Assembly: GCF_039544105.1 (NCBI RefSeq)
Contig: NZ_BAABLA010000123.1
Origin: Haloechinothrix_A salitolerans
GTDB taxonomy: Bacteria; Actinomycetota; Actinomycetes; Mycobacteriales; Pseudonocardiaceae
Reading direction: 5' to 3' (one strand)
DNA length: 64,000 nt
The position numbers and the translations under genes are program-made. The notes under the pieces are model-generated. The model made no database searches. It worked only from the letters and a program-made list of their open reading frames with translations, and had not been told where the DNA came from. Positions 57,910 to 64,000 of this stretch are shown piece by piece; the first letter of the stretch is position 1; each line of letters opens with the position of its first letter.

Positions 57910-59133
57910 ATGGCTCGATTGCGCTGGGCCAGCGTGGCGGTCGTGATGGTCCTCGTCGCCGCGGGCGGCGTTGTGGCGTTCGGCGGCCAGAGCTACCAAC
58001 TGAACGTGTTGATGCCGACGGCGGACGGCGCGTACGCGGGCGGCCAGGTGCTGGTGCATGGCCAGCAGGCCGGCCGGATCACCGAGGTCGGTATCCAAGA
58101 CGACAAGGCACTGGTCACGGTGGACATCGACGAGGAGTACGCGCCCCTGCACGCGGGAACGTCGGCTCGCATCAGCTGGGAGTCCCTGCTCGGACACCGG
58201 GTGCTCGAGCTGCTGCCCGGTCCTGGTGAGAATCCCGCGTTGCCATCGGGGAAGATGATCGAGTCCACACAGGAGAGAGTCGAGCTCGACGACGTCCTCA
58301 CCATGCTCGACGGCCCAACCCGGAAACGGGCGCAGGCTCTTGTCAAACAGCTCAACCTGACGTTGCGGGATAGCGAGAAGGATGTCCGCGCGACCGTGAA
58401 GAGCGCGGGTCCCGCGGTCCGGGCGCTCGGTGAGGTGATGCGCGCGGTCGGTGAGGACGGTCCGGCGATCCGCGGGCTGATGAAGCGCCTCTCGGCCATG
58501 GTGGGCGAGCTGGCCAAGCACGACACCGCGGTCGCGGACACCGTTCGCGACCTCGGGCAGCTGACGTCGACCACCGCCGCCAAGCAGGAGCGGCTGAAAG
58601 CCGCCTTGAGCGAGCTACCTGGCACGGTCCGGGAGGTCACCGAGACCCTCAACCAGGTTCCCGGTGCGGTTGATGCCACGATTCCGTTGCTGCGCGACCT
58701 GCGGCCCGCCACCGAACAGCTGCCCAGAGTGGCCAGCGACCTCAGGCCGGTGCTCGCTGAGCTGCGGCCGACCCTTGCCGACCTCGGCCCGACACTCGGC
58801 TCGGCGCGTTCGCTGTTGCGGCAAACACCCGAGCTCTTGGATGCCACGCACGCGACGCTGCCCGGTGTTGACAAGGCGGTGACCACCCTGCAGCCAGCGG
58901 TGGCGTTCCTGCGGCCGTACACCCCGGAGTTCACCGGGTGGCTGACCAACTGGACGTCGGTGTTCGGAAGTCAGAACAGCAGCGGAAACATCGCTCGCAT
59001 CCTGATCACGGGCGCCGGGACGAGCCTGAACAAAGGCGTGCTGCCGCCAGGGATGACGCAGGACCCAGAGCCCGCGCCGGGATCGATCGCGGGGCAACCG
59101 TGGGCCGATGCGAACGGGGACGGAATCCGATGA
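57910..59133 (+). CDS. Mce-family protein 1
   Basis: The start is the ATG at 57910, one base after the ATPase stop; an extension to 57847 lies inside the ATPase. The 407-residue protein has one N-terminal membrane helix, an MCE beta-barrel domain (about 30-105, with VHGQQAGRITEVGI and SLLGHRVLEL), a long helical section (about 130-320) and an extracytoplasmic C-terminus. Mce proteins form hexameric barrels that carry lipids through the envelope. No lipobox is visible. Confidence 0.9.
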   Translation: MARLRWASVAVVMVLVAAGGVVAFGGQSYQLNVLMPTADGAYAGGQVLVHGQQAGRITEVGIQDDKALVTVDIDEEYAPLHAGTSARISWESLLGHRVLELLPGPGENPALPSGKMIESTQERVELDDVLTMLDGPTRKRAQALVKQLNLTLRDSEKDVRATVKSAGPAVRALGEVMRAVGEDGPAIRGLMKRLSAMVGELAKHDTAVADTVRDLGQLTSTTAAKQERLKAALSELPGTVREVTETLNQVPGAVDATIPLLRDLRPATEQLPRVASDLRPVLAELRPTLADLGPTLGSARSLLRQTPELLDATHATLPGVDKAVTTLQPAVAFLRPYTPEFTGWLTNWTSVFGSQNSSGNIARILITGAGTSLNKGVLPPGMTQDPEPAPGSIAGQPWADANGDGIR

Positions 59134-60473
59134 AGAAAACGCTGATGCTGCGCGCTGGCGCCGCGTTCGCCGCGGTGCTTGTCCTCGCGGGGGCCGGGTT
59201 CACCGTGACGGCGTCGCGACCGCCTACCGAGTCCACCGTCGTCGGTTACTTCGCCGACGCGAGCCCGCTCAACCGAGGGTCGATGGTGCGGGCGGCCGGA
59301 GTCAGGGTCGGTACCGTGCGCGACATCTCCCTCGAGCGCGACAAGGCGCGGGTCACGATGAACGTGAATCCGGCCGTGCTCCCGCTGCACCGTGACGCGA
59401 AGCTGACGATCCGGCCCGTCAACCTGCTCGGTGAGCGCTACGTCGAGATCGACACCGGTTCACCGTCCGAACCGTATGCGCGCGAGGCCGTCGTGCCGGT
59501 CGAGCACACCGACTCGTCGGTGGACCTGCAGGACGTGCTGAACACGTTCGACAATCCGACGTCGACTGCGCTCGCCGCGATGGTCACCTCGCTGGGTCAG
59601 GGAATGAAGGACTCCGGGGCGGAGACCGCCGCCGCGATCAAGGCGCTCGCCCCGGCGATGCGTCGGAGCGCCGAGCTGGGAAGGATGCTGCGGAAGCACA
59701 ACACGATCCTCAGCCAGATAATCGACCGGACGCAGCCGGTCGCGCGCGCACTCGAAACCAATGACGGCAAGACCCTGGACCAGCTGGTCGCGAGCACCGA
59801 GCGCACCCTGTCCACGCTGGCGGCCAACCAGCATGCGCTCGACGCGGCGCTGGCCGAACTGCCCGCGACGGTGACTGAGGCGAGGCGCACCCTGCGTGAG
59901 CTGGCCCAATTGTCCGAGGCTGCCACGCCGACGCTGAAGTCGATCCGGCCCGTCACTGACGACCTGGCCGGCATCACCACTGACCTGCGGCGGTTCGCCG
60001 ACACCGCGGAGCCGGCGCTGGCATCGCTGCCGCCGGTGCTCGAGCGGGCGGACGAGTTGTTGAAACAAGCCGCCCCCGCGGTCGCGCGGCTCCGCAAGGC
60101 AGGGCCTGACCTGCGCGCGACCGCGAAGAACCTGCGTCCGCTCGGTGACGAGCTACTCAATGACAATCTCGGCGACCTGATGGCGTTCGTGAAGAAATGG
60201 GCGCTGTCGACCAACAGTCGCGACGCCCTCGGCCACTACTTCCGCGCCGTGGCGTGGGTGACTCCGGAGACGCTACAGAACCTCGCGGCGGCGTTCCTGC
60301 CCGCGCAGGGCACATCGCAGGGAGCAACGTCTGCCAAGCCCGCGCCTGACCCGGCGGAGGTGCTCACCGAGATCGTCCCGGATGCCTTGCGCAAGGCCGA
60401 CCCCGGCAACGCAACCGGCCTGAACCGGAAACAGGAGCGGTCGCTCCTCGATCAGCTCTTGGGAGGCGCCTGA
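59130..60473 (+). CDS. Mce-family protein 2
   Basis: The start is the ATG at 59130, ATGA-coupled; the frame runs further upstream inside the previous gene. The 447-residue protein has an N-terminal membrane helix, the MCE domain (about 35-112: VRAAGVRVGTVRDISL and NLLGERYVEI), a helical needle-like region and a C-terminal tail. The tail of about 60 residues is Ala/Pro rich. Together with the other Mce proteins it would form a hetero-hexamer. Confidence 0.9.
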   Translation: MKKTLMLRAGAAFAAVLVLAGAGFTVTASRPPTESTVVGYFADASPLNRGSMVRAAGVRVGTVRDISLERDKARVTMNVNPAVLPLHRDAKLTIRPVNLLGERYVEIDTGSPSEPYAREAVVPVEHTDSSVDLQDVLNTFDNPTSTALAAMVTSLGQGMKDSGAETAAAIKALAPAMRRSAELGRMLRKHNTILSQIIDRTQPVARALETNDGKTLDQLVASTERTLSTLAANQHALDAALAELPATVTEARRTLRELAQLSEAATPTLKSIRPVTDDLAGITTDLRRFADTAEPALASLPPVLERADELLKQAAPAVARLRKAGPDLRATAKNLRPLGDELLNDNLGDLMAFVKKWALSTNSRDALGHYFRAVAWVTPETLQNLAAAFLPAQGTSQGATSAKPAPDPAEVLTEIVPDALRKADPGNATGLNRKQERSLLDQLLGGA

Positions 60474-61738
60474 TGCCGCAGCCGGTACATCGCGACCATG
60501 CGCGCAAGTTCCTGATCGGTGTCGTCACGCTCGCCGTGATCGGAGTCGTCGGTTACGTCGGCGCCACCGTTCAAGGCGGTGGTGAGGTGCCGCTCAAGCC
60601 CTACACCTACGCCAAGGCCGCCTTCAACAACGTGGGAATGCTCAAACCCCGCCAGAACGTACTGCAGAACGGTGTCCGCATCGGACAGATATCAGGCATC
60701 ACGTACCAGGACGGACGGGCGGTCGTGACGATGCGGCTGAACGGGAAGCGACAGCTCTACCGCGACGCGCACGCACACATCGGCTACCAGTCGGTGCTCG
60801 GACGCAAGCAGTTGGAGCTCGATCCTGGCACCCGCTCGGCGGGTGCGTTGGGCGATCGCACCATCCCGGTGTCGCAGACCAGTGTCGCGACCGAGCTCGA
60901 CCAGGCGCTGTCGGCATTCGACAAGCGGACACGGGACGCGCTGGGCGCCAGCCTCGTGGAGCTGGGTGGCGGCCTTGCCGGACACGGTGACGATCTGCGG
61001 GACGCATTGCGCGCGGGGGAGGACATCCTCACCGACGTCGGTGCGATCAGCGCGACGTTGGCCAGTGAGCAGGCCGATCTGCCGTCGGTGTTGCTTGCGG
61101 CGAACCGGCTGGCTGGTCGGTTCGCGGGGCGCCAAGAAGAACTGAGCAGCCTTCTCGAGCAGATGAACGCGACGTTCCGCGCGGTCAACGTCGACGGTGC
61201 GCGGCCGCTCAACGACACGGTCCGAGCACTGCCTGCCACCTTGCGGCAGAGCCGCCAGGGTCTGCGGTCGGTGAACGCGCCACTGTCCGATCTGGCATCG
61301 GCGATGACCACGATCGCCCCGGGCGGGCGAGAACTCGGAGCGGCGAGCGACGACCTGCGCGGCGTGCTGCGCGAGGGCGTTGCTCCGCTCGCCAAGCTCC
61401 CCGGCGTGAGCGGGCAGGCCAAGCCCGCGGTGGATGAGCTGACGCACACGGTCGTCGACGCGAGGCCGCTGGTTCCTCGCGTGTCGCGCACCGTTGCGCA
61501 TGGCCGCGTCCTGCTACACGGGCTCGCACCGTATGCGACCGATATCGGTCGATTCTTCAGCGAACACGACCTACTCAGCGGCCGGATCGCGCCCGGCAAG
61601 CACTACTTCAGCTTCATGCTCGCGGCACCCGGAATTTACAGCGCGAGCGGGCCGGATCCGATGGCCGACCCCGTGCCCTACCCAGCGCCAGGCGGTGGCG
61701 CATGGCGGGACCATCAGTCCGCGGGAGGTGGCCGGTGA
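60473..61738 (+). CDS. Mce-family protein 3
   Basis: The ATG at 60473 overlaps the previous stop by one base (TGATG). The 421-residue protein has an N-terminal membrane helix (about 13-32), the MCE domain (about 38-118, with VLQNGVRIGQISGIT and YQSVLGRKQLEL) and helical repeats, then a Gly/Pro-rich C-terminus (last 30 residues). The stop overlaps the next GTG. It is one of five consecutive mce genes visible. Confidence 0.9.
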   Translation: MPQPVHRDHARKFLIGVVTLAVIGVVGYVGATVQGGGEVPLKPYTYAKAAFNNVGMLKPRQNVLQNGVRIGQISGITYQDGRAVVTMRLNGKRQLYRDAHAHIGYQSVLGRKQLELDPGTRSAGALGDRTIPVSQTSVATELDQALSAFDKRTRDALGASLVELGGGLAGHGDDLRDALRAGEDILTDVGAISATLASEQADLPSVLLAANRLAGRFAGRQEELSSLLEQMNATFRAVNVDGARPLNDTVRALPATLRQSRQGLRSVNAPLSDLASAMTTIAPGGRELGAASDDLRGVLREGVAPLAKLPGVSGQAKPAVDELTHTVVDARPLVPRVSRTVAHGRVLLHGLAPYATDIGRFFSEHDLLSGRIAPGKHYFSFMLAAPGIYSASGPDPMADPVPYPAPGGGAWRDHQSAGGGR

Positions 61739-63084
61739 ATCCGATCAAGGCCTTGTCGACGAGGAAACCGCGCAAGCTCGGCTGGCGGCCACGAACGCCG
61801 TTCGGCATTGGCGTGCTCTTTCTCGCGGTCGCCATGGCTGTGGTGCTTGTCGCCGCGTTCAAGGCTCCGATAACGGCATTCCTGCGATCAGGCGAGACGC
61901 TCAGCGCGGAGTTCGAGCGGAACTATCAGCTGCACGCGGCGGAGACGAAGGTGACGATCGCTGGCCTCGAGGTGGGCGTCGTGACCGATGTCGAGACGAC
62001 CGAGCAGGGTACGGCCATGGTGACGATGAAGGTCGACGAGTCCGCGCTCACCACCCTCGGCCCGAAACCGAGCGCTGTCATCGCGCCGAACACCCTCCTC
62101 GGCGGCAAGTACGGAGTCGAGCTGCAGCGAGGTGGCGGAGCGGGCGCGTTCGACGGCGACCTCATCCCACTGGCGCGTACTCGAACCCCGGTGGAACTCG
62201 ACCGCGTCCTCGAGTCTCTGCCGCGGCCAGCACGGCAGAGCGCGCAGGACGTCACCAAGCAGCTCAACGACGCGCTCGCCAATGGCGGAAGGCAGGCCCT
62301 GCGTGACCTTGTCGCCGACGCGCCGGGAACGCTCAAGCCCGCCGGTGCGGTACTCGATGCCGCCCGGGGCACCCGTCCTGGCGTTGACCTGCCGCGAATC
62401 GTCTCCAACTTCCATGCCACCGCCGACGTTCTCAGCCGGTACACCGGGCAACTCGGTGACATCGTGACGTCATTGCGCGACACCACGGGCGTGCTGGCAG
62501 CGCGCAGCGGGCCACTTGCCGACGGGATCGCGTCGCTGCCCAGCACGCTGCGTGCCACCCGCACCGGGGCGGTCGATCTCCGCGGCAGCTTGACGAAGCT
62601 GACCGCGACCGCCGATTCGTTCCGCCCAGCGGCCCGAGAGCTGGATCCGCTACTTCGGCGACTCGACCCGGTGTTGCGCGAGATGCGGCCGCTACTGCGG
62701 GATCTGCGGCCTCTGATTCGCGACGCCCGCCCGCTTGTCGAGCAGTTGGTGCCGGTTGCCAAGCGCGGCACGAAGATGCTCAACGACGTGCGCGGACCGG
62801 TGCTGCGGCGGGTCAACGGTCCGATCGCGGACACCGTGATGAACACCTGGCACGGCACGGGGCCGTACCGGAACAGCGGGCGGGGGATGCAGGCGGACCA
62901 CAAGTTCTACGAGGAACTTGGCTACCTGATGGCCAACGCGGACCGGGCGTCCATGGCCCAGGACGTACAAGGGTCGATGGTCAACTTCCAGGCAGGGGCG
63001 AACGACCAGTCGCTGCACGGTGTCCCGCTCACGCTGCCGAACCTGATCGAGGAAATTAAGACGTACGCGGGAGGTAGCCGATGA
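61735..63084 (+). CDS. Mce-family protein 4
   Basis: A GTG start at 61735 with GGGAGG upstream overlaps the previous stop. The 449-residue protein has a basic N-terminus, membrane helix (about 22-42), MCE domain (about 48-130: AGLEVGVVTDVETT and NTLLGGKYGVEL) and a helical region with several LRDLRPLIRDARPL-type repeats (about 310-335). It is ATGA-coupled to the fifth gene. Confidence 0.9.
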   Translation: MNPIKALSTRKPRKLGWRPRTPFGIGVLFLAVAMAVVLVAAFKAPITAFLRSGETLSAEFERNYQLHAAETKVTIAGLEVGVVTDVETTEQGTAMVTMKVDESALTTLGPKPSAVIAPNTLLGGKYGVELQRGGGAGAFDGDLIPLARTRTPVELDRVLESLPRPARQSAQDVTKQLNDALANGGRQALRDLVADAPGTLKPAGAVLDAARGTRPGVDLPRIVSNFHATADVLSRYTGQLGDIVTSLRDTTGVLAARSGPLADGIASLPSTLRATRTGAVDLRGSLTKLTATADSFRPAARELDPLLRRLDPVLREMRPLLRDLRPLIRDARPLVEQLVPVAKRGTKMLNDVRGPVLRRVNGPIADTVMNTWHGTGPYRNSGRGMQADHKFYEELGYLMANADRASMAQDVQGSMVNFQAGANDQSLHGVPLTLPNLIEEIKTYAGGSR

Positions 63085-64000
63085 GAAGTCTCCTGCGGAC
63101 ATGGGAGCAGGTCCGCAACGTTCCTGGCCTCGGGCGCTACCTGATCGCGTTCGTCGTGCTTGTCGCGGTTGGCCTCACCGCGACGGGCTACTTCTTCACC
63201 AAGTACGGGTGGCATCCGCCGTGGGAGGAGCGCTACCTGGTCGCCGCCGAGTTCGAGAAGGCGCCAGCGGTGCGCCCGGAAAGCCGTCAGGAAGTCCGCA
63301 TCGCCGGGGTGACGGTCGGCAGGGTCGTGTCCGCCGAGCCGCAGCCGAACGGCAACGCCCGCGTGGTCATGTCGCTCGATCCAGGACACACCATCTACGC
63401 CAACGCGCGGGCGGTGCTGCGCTCCAAGTCGCCGGTCAACATCATGTACGTCGCGCTCGACCCAGGCGGACCTCCTGACGAGCCGTTACCTGATGGCGGC
63501 ACCATCCCGGTGTCGCAGACCGATCGGTTGATCGAGCCCTGGGAGGTGCTCAACAAGCTCGACGAACGAACGCGGAGCGCGCTCACCTCGCTGATCAACC
63601 AGGCTGACGCCGCGCTGGTCACAGCACCGCAGCGGCTGCCGGACGGGCTGCGGGCCACCGACGTCACGATGGCCACCTTCCGCCCTGTCGCGAAGCAGTT
63701 GCGGGCTCGGCGAGGGAAGATCGCCCAGCTTGTCACCTCGTTGGCGCGCATCTCCACCGCCGTGGGAGAGGACGACCAGCGGCTCGCCCGGTTGACGTCG
63801 GCGCTGCAACGGTCGCTTGACGTGCTCGCGAAACGAGACGACGAACTTGGTGCGACGCTGGGGCAGCTGCCCGGCCTGACAACGGATCTCACGCGTGCGA
63901 TGACAAGCACGAGTGGGCTGAGCACCCAACTCAACCCCACGCTCGACGCGCTCCGTAAGGCCTCGGACGAGCTTCCGCAAGCCTTGTCGCGGCTCACCGA
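63081..64000 (+). CDS. Mce-family protein 5 (3' end cut by window)
   Basis: The ATG at 63081 has GGGAGG upstream and overlaps the previous stop by four bases. The frame stays open to the window end (306 codons visible). It has a membrane helix (about 20-42), the MCE domain (about 52-130: VRIAGVTVGRVVSAE and KSPVNIMYVALD) and the start of the helical region. Canonical operons have six mce genes, so the rest of this gene and one more are expected beyond the right edge. No lipobox Cys follows the membrane segment. Confidence 0.88.
   Translation, partial: MRSLLRTWEQVRNVPGLGRYLIAFVVLVAVGLTATGYFFTKYGWHPPWEERYLVAAEFEKAPAVRPESRQEVRIAGVTVGRVVSAEPQPNGNARVVMSLDPGHTIYANARAVLRSKSPVNIMYVALDPGGPPDEPLPDGGTIPVSQTDRLIEPWEVLNKLDERTRSALTSLINQADAALVTAPQRLPDGLRATDVTMATFRPVAKQLRARRGKIAQLVTSLARISTAVGEDDQRLARLTSALQRSLDVLAKRDDELGATLGQLPGLTTDLTRAMTSTSGLSTQLNPTLDALRKASDELPQALSRLT

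Noticed and set aside
1..64000. CRISPR arrays, tRNA/rRNA genes, insertion sequences, prophage genes
   Set aside because: No regularly spaced repeats, cloverleaf-like segments, transposase or phage proteins were recognised.

Overview
The window is high-GC DNA coding almost wall to wall, with many GTG starts, 1-4 base start/stop overlaps and strong GGAGG-type ribosome sites. It carries a YrbE/Mce uptake operon and a mycothiol-type DinB/maleylpyruvate-isomerase-like protein. Together these point to an actinomycete, probably of the Pseudonocardia/Mycobacterium side of the phylum; the genus cannot be fixed from the sequence. No rRNA, tRNA, CRISPR array, transposase or attachment site is visible, and no gene-free stretch exceeds 300 bases. 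The two largest gaps are 9833-10125, a divergent promoter region, and 42799-42975, which holds two inverted repeats.

Layout. Positions 1-4300: a membrane-anchored PpiC isomerase (cut by the window edge), a small membrane protein, an FAD amine-oxidase-like enzyme, a membrane protein and a cytochrome-oxidase subunit III/IV-like (NorE/NorF-like) pair. Positions 4376-14943: a DUF7064-like protein with a phosphotransferase, an SDR, a thiolase/acyl-CoA dehydrogenase pair, the operon SCP2 - P450 - aldehyde dehydrogenase - membrane protein, and a second acyl-CoA dehydrogenase. Positions 15024-26460: a CitE-like lyase with a double hot-dog dehydratase, a CoA ligase, two SDRs, a MaoC hydratase, four crotonases, a DinB-like protein and another ligase. 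Positions 26548-42798: a ligase, a two-subunit Rieske oxygenase, a small orphan protein, a CoA-transferase, a thiolase, an HMG-CoA-synthase-like/DUF35 fusion with a partner thiolase, an SDR, a [3Fe-4S] ferredoxin, a ferredoxin reductase, an NTF2-crotonase fusion, an acyl-CoA dehydrogenase, a phytoene-desaturase-like flavoprotein and a phosphotransferase. Positions 42976-52056: a second SCP2 protein, a second ferredoxin, an ECF sigma factor, a degenerate CoA ligase, a large LuxR-type ATPase regulator, a TetR repressor, two crotonases and a tandem double TetR. Positions 52253-64000: acyl-CoA dehydrogenase, SnoaL-like protein, a second P450, two YrbE permeases, the Mkl ATPase and five Mce proteins, the last cut by the window end.

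Working model (inference). This is a catabolic island for a hydrophobic, probably polycyclic or isoprenoid-like substrate. Mce/YrbE/Mkl imports it, SCP2 proteins carry it, the P450s with the [3Fe-4S] ferredoxins and reductase oxidise a terminal carbon, the aldehyde dehydrogenase makes the acid, CoA ligases activate it, and acyl-CoA dehydrogenases, MaoC/crotonase enzymes, SDRs and thiolases or retro-aldol enzymes shorten it. The Rieske oxygenase may attack a ring. No KstD, KshA, HsaC or other steroid-ring gene, and no geranyl-CoA carboxylase, is present, so the substrate is not identified.

Control. AT-rich elements built around ATTAAAA lie over the core promoters of at least eight operons scattered through the island, which suggests one shared regulator. 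The two P450 operons have nearly the same promoter. Two TetR genes lie inside the region and are candidates for that regulator.
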